Source of the DNA: Rhodanobacter denitrificans
Lineage (GTDB): Bacteria > Pseudomonadota > Gammaproteobacteria > Xanthomonadales > Rhodanobacteraceae
Direction: 5' to 3'
Assembly: GCA_003241385.1 (NCBI GenBank)
Contig: QFPO01000004.1
Span: 62,001-126,000, forward strand
Length of the DNA: 64,000 nt
Below are positions 27,640 to 37,708 of this stretch, in pieces. Below the pieces are notes generated by a model. That model saw only the letters and a list, made by a program, of their open reading frames with translations, did no database searches and was not told the DNA's origin. Numbering within the stretch: position 1 is the first letter of the stretch; the number at the start of each line of letters is the position of its first letter. The translations under genes and the position numbers were made by a program.

Positions 27640-28005
27640 ATGTCAGCTCCGATCCGCAACGCGGCGACGCTCGCGTTCGCTCTCGCCTGGTCCGCCGGCG
27701 CGGCACTGGCCGCCAAGGGCGACTCGAAGGTCATCTTCGTCAACCAGTCCAGCTGGTCGATCGACGAGCTGTATTTCGCGCCGACCCGCGACGCCGACTG
27801 GGGCGAGGATCATCTGGGCCAGCACACGCTCGACCACGGCGATCGGCTGACGCTGACCGGCGTGGCCTGCGGCACCTGGGACGTGCGCGTCGTCGACGAG
27901 GACGGCGACGAGTGCATCATCGAGAACGTCGCGCTGTGCGGCGACACCGACCAGTGGGTCATCCGCGACGACGACCTGCTGGCCTGCCAGGCCGCCAGCG
28001 AGTAA
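27640..28005 (+). CDS. Small exported acidic protein
   Basis: A 121-residue protein. ATG 27640 is preferred to ATG 27634 because GGGGA then lies ~7 nt upstream. The signal peptide ends near AGAALAAKG. The mature part is Asp-rich with two Cys pairs (VACGTWDVRVVDEDGDECII, VALCGDTDQWVI, LLACQ) and starts with VIFVNQSSWSIDELYFAP, a pattern common to small periplasmic proteins that may carry metal or sit on the surface. I do not recognise the family with certainty. A DUF3703 gene follows 50 bp later. Confidence 0.7.
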   Translation: MSAPIRNAATLAFALAWSAGAALAAKGDSKVIFVNQSSWSIDELYFAPTRDADWGEDHLGQHTLDHGDRLTLTGVACGTWDVRVVDEDGDECIIENVALCGDTDQWVIRDDDLLACQAASE

Positions 28006-28058
28006 TTCCCTGTCGCCGGCTGCCGCACGCGGCGACCCGATCTGATCCGACCTCCGCC

Positions 28059-28421
28059 ATGCCCTCGTTCACGCGCGCCATCCGCCCCCACGTCGACGCC
28101 GAACTGCGCGCCGCCGATGCCGCACTTGCGTGCGATCAGGCCGATCGTGCGTTCGCGCATCTGCAGCGCGCGCACGTCCTCGGCCAGGCCTCGACGATCG
28201 AACACGTCCGCGTCCACGTGCGCATGCTGCGCTGGGGCATCGCGCAGCGAGACCTGCGCGAGATCGCCGGCCAGTTGCTGCGCATCGCCGGCGCGGCGAC
28301 CAAGACGGCGCTCGGCTGGGTGCCGCACGGCAATACCGGCGGGGCCGACGTCAGCCCGTTCCGGCGCATGCCGGTGCCACCCGATCTCGAGGCACTGATC
28401 CGTCGCGCGGGCGACGAGTGA
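28059..28421 (+). CDS. DUF3703 family protein
   Basis: A 120-residue cytoplasmic protein. The sequence matches DUF3703 along its length: FTRAIRPHVDAELRAAD, AFAHLQRAHVLGQAST, HVRVHVRMLRWGIAQRD, GQLLRIAGAATKTALGWVPH and NTGGADVSPFRRMPVP. The function is unknown. It is about 50 bp downstream of the exported acidic protein. The ATG has no strong Shine-Dalgarno sequence. Confidence 0.85.
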   Translation: MPSFTRAIRPHVDAELRAADAALACDQADRAFAHLQRAHVLGQASTIEHVRVHVRMLRWGIAQRDLREIAGQLLRIAGAATKTALGWVPHGNTGGADVSPFRRMPVPPDLEALIRRAGDE

Positions 28422-28729
28422 AGACTCACGCCGAGTGATCGCACATCACGTCGCCGAGTGCTACACGGCGAGTCTTCATGGGTGCGATTTACCAGTATGG
28501 TTCTTCGTGTTGTCGCAGAACACACCGCTGAGTCTCACTCGACGAAAACCCCGCGTATTCAAGCATATCGTCCGCAATCGAGCAGGCCGCAAACTGACTT
28601 GCACGGTCATCTGTCAATTCGATGAACCAATCGTGGTCAACGGCATGACGATCGCCATCGCCGACCGAACGATGTGCCCGCATCGAAGAGGCCGAGCTTT
28701 CGCTCGGCCCTTTACTCCCGATTAGAAGA
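28422..28729. terminator. AT-richer intergenic region with inverted repeats and a hairpin
   Basis: Two structures are visible. GAAGACTCACGCCG (from 28420) pairs imperfectly with CGGCGAGTCTTC (28467-28478) just after the DUF3703 stop. An 8-bp stem with a UUUC loop (28690-28697 with 28702-28709) followed by CCTTTA lies 20 bp from the convergent protease stop and is probably a terminator. A 96-codon frame across the region (28435-28725) has no family signal and is not annotated as a gene. Confidence 0.5.
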
Positions 28730-29956
28730 TCACGGCAGCGTATACAGTAAGCGATTGACAGTACCCGAGGGTACCAGGCCGATCGCACCCGTAGTCGCGC
28801 GCGCGTTGAGCAGCGTGGCCACTTGTGCAGGTGTATAGCTAGGGAACTCGCTGTAGATCAGTGCTGCTGCACCCGAAACATGCGGCGCTGCAAACGATGT
28901 CCCGGTCACAGATACCGGCGAAGTCGATGTGCCAGATACGGATTGCACGCCAACCGCAGGGGCCAGAATGTCGACGCAGGGGCCACGCCCAGAACCGGAA
29001 CTGAATGTTCCAATCCAGAAGTTGTCGTTGACGTCAGTCCCTCCCACTGTGTAGAGCGCGTTCATAAGCGCAGGCGTCGGCTGGTAAGCGCAGGCATCAT
29101 TGGAAGCATTGCCCGCCGACTTCACTATGAAATAGCCGGCGTCGTAGGCGCCAAGCAAGGCGTCGTCCAACAATGACGTTGCCGGATCGATCGGGTTGAT
29201 ACCAATACTGATATTGATCACCGCGGGCTGTACGCCGTTGACCGCGACCCAGTTGAGACCAGAGATGATCGCGCTTTCGATCGGTAGCGACGAGCAGTCG
29301 GTGACTCGCACGCCTTTGACGAACACATTTTTTGCCACGCCAAACGTCCGACCTGCGGCGATTGCAGCCACATTGGTTCCATGAGCTGGAACAAATGTAC
29401 AGGGCGGTCCAGTATAGCCGTCGTAGACGCTTGAATAGCGGGAGATCGTGCCTCCTATCATGCCGAACGCGCTGTCGAACTCGGCATTGCTACCCTCGAT
29501 CGCGGTGTCGAATACGTAGATGCTGACCCCTGTGCCTTGATAGTTATACGTGTATGAGTTGCTGAGCGGTAAGGCCCTCTGATCTATACGATCAAGACCC
29601 CAAGACGGCGGACTGAGCTGTACCGCGTCGAGTGTCATGTAGGTATCGTTCTTGACGAAATCGATGCCCGGCATCTTGGCGATCTGCCTGGCCTTCTCGT
29701 CGTCGAGGCCGCTGATGACCGCGCCGTACACGGCGTCCTTCCAGGTCTGCTCGACGCGAAACCCGTTCGCGCGCGAGGCGTCCACGAGCCGCTGCGAGAT
29801 CATGTCGGCGATCTCGACGTCCTGATCCTCATAGGCGACGATGTACCTTCCCTCGACGACGCGCTCGTGCTGGCGCTCGACGAACGTTCCGGCGGTCGCG
29901 TTGCAGGCCGCGAAAGCCAGACCAGTCCCTATCAGCTGCTGCATCCCTCGTTTCAT
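28730..29956 (-). CDS. Secreted S8 family serine protease (proteinase K-like)
   Basis: A 408-residue precursor starting at ATG 29956, with GGAGAG upstream. A signal peptide (MKRGMQQLIGTGLAFAACNA) precedes an inhibitor I9-type propeptide (residues ~30-110, GRYIVAYEDQDVEIADM). The subtilisin catalytic triad is complete: Asp in IYVFDTAIEG, His in VPAHGTNVAAIAAG and Ser in VTGTSFAAPHVSGAAAL, with the oxyanion Asn in VKSAGNASNDAC. There is no C-terminal anchor. Base composition of the catalytic part is less GC-rich than the 5' third and the neighbours, suggesting import or recombination. It lies between the two copies of the DUF6607 repeat. Confidence 0.92.
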   Translation of the reverse strand: MKRGMQQLIGTGLAFAACNATAGTFVERQHERVVEGRYIVAYEDQDVEIADMISQRLVDASRANGFRVEQTWKDAVYGAVISGLDDEKARQIAKMPGIDFVKNDTYMTLDAVQLSPPSWGLDRIDQRALPLSNSYTYNYQGTGVSIYVFDTAIEGSNAEFDSAFGMIGGTISRYSSVYDGYTGPPCTFVPAHGTNVAAIAAGRTFGVAKNVFVKGVRVTDCSSLPIESAIISGLNWVAVNGVQPAVINISIGINPIDPATSLLDDALLGAYDAGYFIVKSAGNASNDACAYQPTPALMNALYTVGGTDVNDNFWIGTFSSGSGRGPCVDILAPAVGVQSVSGTSTSPVSVTGTSFAAPHVSGAAALIYSEFPSYTPAQVATLLNARATTGAIGLVPSGTVNRLLYTLP

Positions 29957-30217
29957 GATTCTCTCCCGGGTCGTGTGGATGACGCCAACGCGCTCGTCGC
30001 GGCGGCGGGACGAATCTAGCAAGCATTGAGCGCTGCGAATGTGGCGAAACCGCATCTTTCGATGGAGATGTGCTGGCATTCTCCGAGCGCGATCGTCCGA
30101 TGAAGCAGATGCACCTGCGAGCGCTCGGCATCGCCACGAGACAGTGCGCTTGACACCTCAGCCGCTTCGAGGCTACTCGGCGGCACGCCGCCCTTGCCGA
30201 AACGGAAGCACGCGCCC

Positions 30218-30471
30218 ACTTCGGCCCCGGCCGCGCGTACTGGCGCAAGACCCAGGCCTACTGGGCCGACGTGCGCGCCGAATGGGCACGCGGGTTCGCA
30301 CTGCACCCGAGCTTCGTGCTGACGCCGGAACCGAACGGCGAGGCGCGCATCGGCGAGTTCTTCGCGCTGGCCGAGCGCGCCGGCAATGGCGAGACGATCG
30401 GCCGCGCCGAGATCGATGCCGTGCTGACGCGCTACGGGCTCGCGCTGAGCGGGAACGCTGCTGCACCGTGA
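30218..30471 (+). pseudogene. Truncated copy of the DUF6607 gene 3' end
   Basis: This is copy B of the direct repeat. It encodes the last ~84 residues of the DUF6607 lipoprotein (FGPGRAYWRKTQAYWADVRA...) with few changes, but has no start region, signal peptide or lipobox. It is a decayed fragment left by duplication or recombination. The bases before 30218 bear no relation to the parent gene. Confidence 0.85.
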
Positions 30472-30789
30472 CATTCGGCGGCCGTCGCGTCCAATCGCGA
30501 CGCGACGGCCGGCCGCGCTCGCGGCTTCGACGCAAGGACGCCGGCGACCCTGCCGCCGGATGGCGAGGACGCGACCGTCGCGGCCCGCCGCCGGTACGCG
30601 AGACCGTGTGCCGAAGGATGTCCCGCAATCGGCGTCCTGCCCGTACACGCATGACCGTCGGCCGCTGCCGCGATGCGCGGCCGCCCGGTCCTTGCGCGGT
30701 GCCGGCCGATGTCCTCTGCCACGGCGTTCCTGCGCTTCTCGAATCGACCGCCCGCCCCGGGCCGGGGGCCACCCGAGGAGGAAACCGCT
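30472..30789. other. Intergenic region, no gene recognised
   Basis: This is GC-rich sequence after the pseudogene, without a credible product in any frame. A strong GAGGAGG at 30774-30780 belongs to the next gene. Confidence 0.4.
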
Positions 30790-32643
30790 ATGCCGATTCG
30801 TTTCGTCTACGTCGCGCTGTGCGCCTTCGCGTTGCCGCTTCAGGCCGCCGTCTACAGCGTGGGCAGCACCGGCTGCACGCATGCTTCGGTGCAGGCCGCC
30901 GTGGCAGCAGCATCGGCGGATCCGAACGGTCCGCATCTGATCCGCCTGCCGGCCGGGACGGCTTCGAACTTCGGCGGCGTCGTGATCGGCAATCCTGCCG
31001 CCGACATCACGCTGGAAGGCGGTTATCCAGACTGCACGGCGACCACGCCGACCGAGGGCGCGACCACCACGCTCGATGCGAACGGCGCGGCACGTCCCCT
31101 GCGCATCACCCAGTCCGGCACGACGCTGCGCCGTCTCTCACTGCGGCGCCTGGTGCTCGACAACGGCGCGGCCGACGTCGGCGGCGCGATCCGGAGCGAC
31201 GGCCGCGTATGGCTGGTACTGGAAGCAGGAACCGTGGTACGCCGCAGTACGGCCGGCCGTGGCGGCGGCATCGCCGCGGCCGTCGACGGCGGTCCGGTTC
31301 AGCTCCTGATCCACGACGGGGCGCAGGTGCGCCAGAACCAGGCGACCGACCTGGCCTGGGGCGGCGGCGGCATCTTCGCCGGCGCGCAGGCGCAGGTGGT
31401 GCTCGGCAGCGGCGCGCGCCTGGAACAGAACGAAGCCCGCGGGCACGGCGGCGCGCTCTATCTGGACGGTCCCGGTGGCGGCGGCCTGACCGTGTCTCCG
31501 GGTACGGGCGATCCGATCACGATCGGCAACAATCGCGCGCATCGCGGACAGCCGGTCGCCTTCAGTGAAGCCGGACGCGGCGGAGGCATCTACGCCTACC
31601 GGCGCGACCTCCTCGTCGAGGCGCCCGCCGACGGCGCCAATCGCCACGGCCTGATCATGATCGGCAATCGCGCGTTGTCCGGCGGCGCAATTGCCCTGCG
31701 CAATGATGCCAGCAGCGGTACCGAGCCGGTCGCGAGCATCGCCAATGCGATATTCGGCCTCAACGAGGCGGGTTCGGCCGGCGGCGCGATCGAGGCCAGC
31801 GGTCGCGTGCTGGTTGGAATCGGCCATGCCGCGCGAGCCCCCTGCCCCGCGTTCTGGCTGTTCGGTTACACCTACAGTTGCTCGACCTTCTACGGCAATC
31901 GGGCCGGTGCCGCCGCCGGCGTCGCGTCCACGGTGCTGCCGGGCGGCGGGGCGATCTACGTCAATCCCGGCACGTCGCCGTCCTCGCTGCTGACGATCGC
32001 CCGCTCGGAATTTCGCGGCAACGTCAGTGCGGGTTCGATCGCCGCGGTGGCCGCCTACAGCGACGGCCTCGGCGCCAGGACGGTGATCCATCGCTCGACG
32101 TTCCAGGACAATGCCGCCGAAGCGGCCGCGCCCGACGGGACGCGTGCCCTGCTGCGACTGGCGGGCACCGAGATGTCGGGGTTCCGCTACAACACCGTGC
32201 TCGACAACGACGTCGAACACCTGTTCCAGACACGGAACGTCGACCTCCAGGGCAGCATCCTGTGGAGCACCGGTACCGCCCTCAACTTCGCCGGGCCGGT
32301 CGATTCGGTCCTGCACAACGATTGCCTGATCGCGCGCAGCGGCGATCAGCTCCCCGGCTTCGGCGATCCGGCCCGGGTCTTCACGCTCGATCCGCGCGTC
32401 GACACGGTGCGCTACCAGCCCTCGCCGGCCTCGCCGGCGATCGACGCCTGCGACGATCTCGGCTACAGCCCCGGCGAGGATGTCTATCGTGCCTCGCCGT
32501 TCGTCGACACGCCCGGCGTGCCGGACCGTTTCGGCATCGGCAGCGGCCGACACGACCTGGGCGCGGTAGAGCGCGGCGACGTGCTGTTCTACGGCGGCTT
32601 CGGTCAGCGCACGCCACCGTCGAGCGGCCCGTACGAGTCGTGA
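30790..32643 (+). CDS. Secreted right-handed beta-helix protein
   Basis: A 617-residue protein, ATG 30790, 9 nt after GAGGAGG. A signal peptide (MPIRFVYVALCAFALPLQAA) is followed by a polymorphic outer-membrane-protein-like beta-helix with many GG(G/A)I turns (GRGGGIAAAVDGG, GGGGIFAGAQ, GHGGALYLDG, SGGAIALRND, GGGAIYVNPG). Near the end LDPRVDTVRYQPSPASPAID resembles the conserved closing segment of these helices, followed by DLGAVERGDVLFYGGFGQ. The final LFYGGFG is a diverged form of the LF-x-DGF tail of other secreted proteins here and carries a ~12-residue extension. It is probably surface-exposed. Confidence 0.8.
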   Translation: MPIRFVYVALCAFALPLQAAVYSVGSTGCTHASVQAAVAAASADPNGPHLIRLPAGTASNFGGVVIGNPAADITLEGGYPDCTATTPTEGATTTLDANGAARPLRITQSGTTLRRLSLRRLVLDNGAADVGGAIRSDGRVWLVLEAGTVVRRSTAGRGGGIAAAVDGGPVQLLIHDGAQVRQNQATDLAWGGGGIFAGAQAQVVLGSGARLEQNEARGHGGALYLDGPGGGGLTVSPGTGDPITIGNNRAHRGQPVAFSEAGRGGGIYAYRRDLLVEAPADGANRHGLIMIGNRALSGGAIALRNDASSGTEPVASIANAIFGLNEAGSAGGAIEASGRVLVGIGHAARAPCPAFWLFGYTYSCSTFYGNRAGAAAGVASTVLPGGGAIYVNPGTSPSSLLTIARSEFRGNVSAGSIAAVAAYSDGLGARTVIHRSTFQDNAAEAAAPDGTRALLRLAGTEMSGFRYNTVLDNDVEHLFQTRNVDLQGSILWSTGTALNFAGPVDSVLHNDCLIARSGDQLPGFGDPARVFTLDPRVDTVRYQPSPASPAIDACDDLGYSPGEDVYRASPFVDTPGVPDRFGIGSGRHDLGAVERGDVLFYGGFGQRTPPSSGPYES

Positions 32644-32743
32644 TGCCGCTTCGGCCGCCTGCGTCAATCCGCGCCGTGGCGGCTTGGCTTCCCGGCCGGC
32701 GAGCCGCGACAATGCGCCTCTTTTTCCGATCCCAGGATGTCCC

Positions 32744-33796
<1,053 letters not shown>

Positions 33797-33811
33797 GTCC
33801 GCGGCGGCGAT

Positions 33812-33841
33812 CGCGGACGGCGCCGCTGCGCGCCGTCCGCG
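33812..33841 (+). terminator. Hairpin after fbp
   Basis: A 12-bp perfect stem (33812-33823 with 33830-33841) has a 6-nt loop and starts 16 bp after the fbp stop. It is followed by CTCGTCTTCC rather than a U-run, so it is an imperfect intrinsic terminator. Confidence 0.6.
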
Positions 33842-33946
33842 GCCTCGTCTTCCGGAATCGCCGTATCGCCGACGCGGCCGGCGTGCTCCGATCGCCGGGA
33901 TCCACGGCGAACGCACGGCACGCGTCCGGCCGGCGGCCGCGGCGAT

Positions 33947-34939
33947 CTAGCGCGGCTTGACGCGCGTGCGCACGGCGCCGCTGCGCTTCGCCGCCGACTT
34001 CGTCGCCGCCTTCTTCGCGACGGATGTCTTCGCGACCGGCCGCTTCGCCGTGCGCCTCTTCGCGCGACCCGACCGGGTCGCGGCCTTCTTCGCCGTGCCC
34101 GCGCCCGCCAGGGCCGCGTCGACGGCCGGCACCCAGAACCGGTCGACCAGATGCTGGAAGCCCGGGCCCTTGGGATGGATCTCGTTGTCCCAGCCGGCCG
34201 GATCGGCCAGCTCGCCGCGCGTATCGAGCACGACGAAAGCATGCGTGCTCTTGGCGACGAAGGTCAGCATGCGGAAGAACGATTCGAGCAGCCAGCGCGA
34301 CAGCGCGCGCTGATCGCCGGCGTCGACCAGACCGAATGCGCGCATCGGCTTCCACAGCCAGGGCCCGCTCGTGAACCCGATGAACGTGTACGGCACGTCC
34401 ATCGGCGTGACGTCGCCGTAGGTGTGCGTCAGGATCGTCGCCTGCGGCGCGTGGGTGTCGCGAAGGAGAACGATGCCTTCGTAGAACGCCTGCACCTTCG
34501 CGAACGCATGCTTGAGCGCGTCGAGCCGGATGTGCCGCTGCACGACCGGCGGAATCACCGGATGCCAGGGCCAGCTCTGCCCATCCGGCGGATCGTCCGC
34601 GCGCTTGAGATGAAGCGCGAAGTCCTGGCCGATGATGTCGTTGCCGCCCATCGAGACCAGGAACAGATCGAACGGCGTGCCGCGCCCGGCCAGATCGCGC
34701 GCGACGCCGCTCCAGCGCGGCAGCAGGGCAAAGGCTTCCTTGGCGTCGCGGCCCGGATAGCTGTCGTCCAGGACCAGCAGACGGCGGCCGTAATGCCGCG
34801 ACAGCTTGGTTTCCAGATCGCCGTAGCGGCGCAGCGGATACTGGAACCACGAATCGCCGAACGCCATCGCGCGCGCGATGTCGGGGCGGCCGGCGACCTC
34901 GTCGAGATACGCCTGGAGACGGTTGTACGGTGTGCTCAT
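33947..34939 (-). CDS. SGNH-fold hydrolase with histone-H1-like basic tail
   Basis: A 330-residue protein, ATG 34939. Block I of the SGNH/GDSL fold is AMAFGDSWFQYPLRRYG (nucleophile Ser), block III is LVSMGGNDIIGQDF and block V is WDNEIHPKGPGFQHL (Asp-His). These proteins are usually esterases or lipases; no signal peptide is seen, so it is probably cytoplasmic. The last ~50 residues are a Lys/Arg/Ala tail with AKK-type repeats (KKAATRSGRAKRR, then KKAATKSAAKR), as in bacterial histone H1-like proteins; the tail is not part of the hydrolase fold and could bind nucleic acid or anionic polymers. The gene is convergent with fbp. Confidence 0.78.
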   Translation of the reverse strand: MSTPYNRLQAYLDEVAGRPDIARAMAFGDSWFQYPLRRYGDLETKLSRHYGRRLLVLDDSYPGRDAKEAFALLPRWSGVARDLAGRGTPFDLFLVSMGGNDIIGQDFALHLKRADDPPDGQSWPWHPVIPPVVQRHIRLDALKHAFAKVQAFYEGIVLLRDTHAPQATILTHTYGDVTPMDVPYTFIGFTSGPWLWKPMRAFGLVDAGDQRALSRWLLESFFRMLTFVAKSTHAFVVLDTRGELADPAGWDNEIHPKGPGFQHLVDRFWVPAVDAALAGAGTAKKAATRSGRAKRRTAKRPVAKTSVAKKAATKSAAKRSGAVRTRVKPR

Positions 34940-35273
34940 CGCGCTGTCCTCCCTGATGCGAACGGTGGCCGGTGCCGCGATGCGGCACTGCGGCCGGGCC
35001 GGACGCGAACGCCGCCCGGCCGATGCGCCGCGACCGCGGCGCGGAGCGATCATGCGGCGGCGCCGGCCAGGTCCGCAAGCGCGCCGCGCGGACCTGGACG
35101 GGCCGCATCGCAGGCCGCCCTCCCGGCCCGGCCGGGCCGTCCCGATCGCGGCAGCGGCCGACGCGGATTGCGCATCCCAGGCGCGCCGCGATCGGCTCGC
35201 AACCCTGAGACCGCAGCCGCGCTGCGGCCGCGACGGCCGCGCTGCTACGATGCGGCTTTTCGGCGGCGCAGCC
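34940..35273. other. Divergent intergenic region
   Basis: About 330 bp separate the divergent hydrolase and oxygenase genes. It is GC-rich with no credible gene. Promoters for both genes should lie here, but no convincing -35/-10 pair stood out. Confidence 0.4.
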
Positions 35274-35996
35274 ATGACGGACGATTTCATCGAGGTCTAC
35301 GAGAACGCGATCGACGCGGCGACCTGCCAGGCGCTGATCCGGCGTTTCGATGCCAGCGGCCAGGCCGTGCGCGGCGCGACCGGCGGCGGCGTCGACACCC
35401 AGCTCAAGGACAGCTGGGACATCTGCCTGGACGACTACGCCGAGTGGCAGGACGCGGTCAACGTGCTCAACACCGCGATGCTGCGCTGCCTGATGCAGTA
35501 CCTGCGCAAGTATCCGTACACGGCGCTCGCGCCGCTGTCGCTGCGCATGCCCGACGGCAAGGGCGGCCTGCGCATGCTGAGCGCCGAGGACCTGCGCACG
35601 CTGCCCGACACGCTGCTGCAGCAGCTGGCGGTCAAGGTGTTCCGGCCCGGCACGATCAACGTCCAGAAGTATCTCGCCGGCCAGGGCGGCTATCCGTACT
35701 GGCACTGCGAGCTGTACCCGAAGGTCGGCGATCCGGGTGGCGAGACGCTGCACCGCACGGTGCTGTGGACGGTCTATCTCAACGACGGATTCGGCGAAGG
35801 CGAAACCGAGTTCTTCCACCAGGGCCGCAAGATCACGCCGCGTACCGGCGCGATGCTGATCGCGCCGGCGGCCTATACGCATACCCATCGCGGCAACCGG
35901 CCGCGCGGCGGCGACAAGTACATCGCGACCTCGTGGGTGCTGTTCCAGCGCGCGGAGGTGCTGTTCGGAACGCCGGCGGCGCCGGCGGCGGGCTGA
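35274..35996 (+). CDS. 2-oxoglutarate/Fe(II)-dependent oxygenase
   Basis: A 240-residue protein of the prolyl 4-hydroxylase-like 2OG-Fe(II) superfamily. The start at ATG 35274 is chosen over ATG 35250 because the family N-terminus (DDFIEVYENAIDAATCQALI) begins at once; both are in frame. The iron site appears as H-x-E in YPYWHCELYPK with the distal His in AAYTHTHRGNRP; the 2OG-binding basic residue is probably in GGDKYIATSWVLF. VLWTVYLNDGFGEGETEF is the usual central strand. The substrate is unknown; protein or small-molecule hydroxylation is typical. Confidence 0.85.
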   Translation: MTDDFIEVYENAIDAATCQALIRRFDASGQAVRGATGGGVDTQLKDSWDICLDDYAEWQDAVNVLNTAMLRCLMQYLRKYPYTALAPLSLRMPDGKGGLRMLSAEDLRTLPDTLLQQLAVKVFRPGTINVQKYLAGQGGYPYWHCELYPKVGDPGGETLHRTVLWTVYLNDGFGEGETEFFHQGRKITPRTGAMLIAPAAYTHTHRGNRPRGGDKYIATSWVLFQRAEVLFGTPAAPAAG

Positions 35997-36134
35997 AGCG
36001 CGCGCATTCGCGTCGCGGCCGTCGAGGCGGGCTCGCGCCCGTTCGATCGACGACGCGCGGCCCGCAGCGCAGGTCGGGAGCGAGCGCCGGCGTGATCGGC
36101 CGACGGCGAACGCCGCCGAGCGCCCCGATTGGCG

Positions 36135-37700
36135 CTACTCGGCGACCAGCGAATCCGACGCGGCGCCTTCGGCGACGTCGAGCTCCTCGCGTACGGTGCG
36201 CAGCAGGATCGGCACCGAGACCGGCTTCTCGACGAAGCGGATGCGGTCGACCGGCGGCAGGCCGTCGCGGTCGATCGGGCGCTCGGGACGCTCGAGCAGG
36301 ACCAGCGGGCCGGTGAAGCCGCGCTCGAGCAGGGCCGCCATCGTGCGCACGCCGGTCATCTGGTTCAGATCGGAGTCCATCACCAGCAGCTGCGGCACGC
36401 CGATCACGTCGATCTTCTGCAGCGCCTCGGTACCGCTCTGCGCGGTGGTGACCGCATAGCCGTTGAGGTCCAGGCAGTCGAACAGCATCGTCAGCTTGCC
36501 GGCCTTCTCGGCGACGACCATCACGCGCTCGCCGCGGCCGCGCGACAGCGCGGTCGTCGTGGTCTCGGCCTCGGTCGTGGCCAGCGGCAGATAGAGCACG
36601 AACGCGGTGCCCTTGCCGAGCTCGCTCTCCACGCGCAGATAGCCGCGGTGATTGGTCAGGATGCGCTTGCACGACAGCAGGCCCAGGCCGGTACCGTCGC
36701 TCTTGGTCGTGAAGAATGGCCGGAACAGGTTGCGGCGCACGTCCTCGGACATGCCGATGCCGGTATCGCGGACCTCGATCTTGAGATACGTGCCCGGCGC
36801 CGGAGACTCGTCCTCGCCGAAGAACGTGTCGTCCAGCTGCGAGGAGACCGCCGACATCGTCAGCGCGCCGCCGTCGGGCATCGCCTGCAGCGCGTTGAGA
36901 CACAGGTTCAGCAGGCACTGCTGCAGTTCGGTCTGGTTGCCCTCCAGGACCAGATCCTCGTCGGGCCGTTCGAAGCTCAGCGTCACGTTGCGCGGTACCG
37001 ATCCGCGCAGCAGCATCTCCAGCGCATCGAACAGCGCGGCCAGCCGCACACGCTCGATCTCCACGCGCGCACCGCGCGCGAACGAGAGCATCGAGGCGAC
37101 CATTTCCAGGCCGCGCCGCGCGCAGTCGCCGACCAGCTCGCCGTGCTTGCGCAGCTCCGGATCGTCGCTGGACGCGATCATCGAGGAGGTCAGCAGCAGC
37201 GGCTGCAGGATGTTGCGCAGGTCGTGGCTGAGGCCGCCGGCGAGCAGGGCCAGGCTCTCGAAGCGCTGCGCGCGCAGCAGTTCGGCCTCGGCGCGGTCGC
37301 GCGCCTGGGCGTCTGCCGCCTCGCGCAAGGCGCGGCGCACCGCCGTGGCCATGCGCGCCAGACGGCCCTTGAGGATGTAGTCGGTGGCACCGCGCTGCAC
37401 CGCCTCGACGGCCGCGTCCTCGCCGATCGTGCCGGACACGAAGATGAACGGCGTACGCGGCGACTGCTCGCGCAGGATCTCCAGCGCGCGATAGCCGCTG
37501 AAGCCGGGCATGCTGAGGTCGGACAGCACCACGTCCGGCTCGAACGTGGTCAGCGCGTCCCGGAAGGCCGGTTCGTCGTCGACCAGACGCGAGGCGAACA
37601 CCAGTCCGTCGGCGCGCAACTGGTCCAGGACCAGTTCGGCGTCGAGCGGATCGTCCTCGACGACGAGGACACGCAGCTTAAGGCCGGGATCGGCGACCAT
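36135..37700 (-). CDS. Receiver - histidine kinase - receiver hybrid protein
   Basis: A 521-residue cytoplasmic protein. Residues ~8-125 are a receiver (LVVEDDPLDAELV; phospho-acceptor Asp in VVLSDLSMPG; Lys in YILKGRL). Residues ~150-370 are the kinase: H in LAGGLSHDLRNILQPLL, N box ECLLNLCLNALQAMP-like (QQCLLNLCLNALQ), G1 VRDTGIGMSE, F box FRPFFTTKSDGTG and G2 GLGLLSCKRI. Residues ~395-505 are a second receiver with LLVMDSDLNQM and FVEKPVS, but the acidic pair is AEKAGK, so it is partly degenerate. It is the third gene of a three-gene two-component operon, 8 bp after the response regulator. Confidence 0.88.
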   Translation of the reverse strand: MVADPGLKLRVLVVEDDPLDAELVLDQLRADGLVFASRLVDDEPAFRDALTTFEPDVVLSDLSMPGFSGYRALEILREQSPRTPFIFVSGTIGEDAAVEAVQRGATDYILKGRLARMATAVRRALREAADAQARDRAEAELLRAQRFESLALLAGGLSHDLRNILQPLLLTSSMIASSDDPELRKHGELVGDCARRGLEMVASMLSFARGARVEIERVRLAALFDALEMLLRGSVPRNVTLSFERPDEDLVLEGNQTELQQCLLNLCLNALQAMPDGGALTMSAVSSQLDDTFFGEDESPAPGTYLKIEVRDTGIGMSEDVRRNLFRPFFTTKSDGTGLGLLSCKRILTNHRGYLRVESELGKGTAFVLYLPLATTEAETTTTALSRGRGERVMVVAEKAGKLTMLFDCLDLNGYAVTTAQSGTEALQKIDVIGVPQLLVMDSDLNQMTGVRTMAALLERGFTGPLVLLERPERPIDRDGLPPVDRIRFVEKPVSVPILLRTVREELDVAEGAASDSLVAE

Positions 37701-37708
37701 GGGTGCTC

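Noticed and set aside
28435..28725. 96-codon ORF after DUF3703
   Set aside because: It includes the inverted repeats and terminator hairpin and has no recognisable domain or ribosome site.
34940..35273. A hidden gene in the divergent gap
   Set aside because: Open frames exist but show Arg/Pro-rich shadow composition and no start with a ribosome site.
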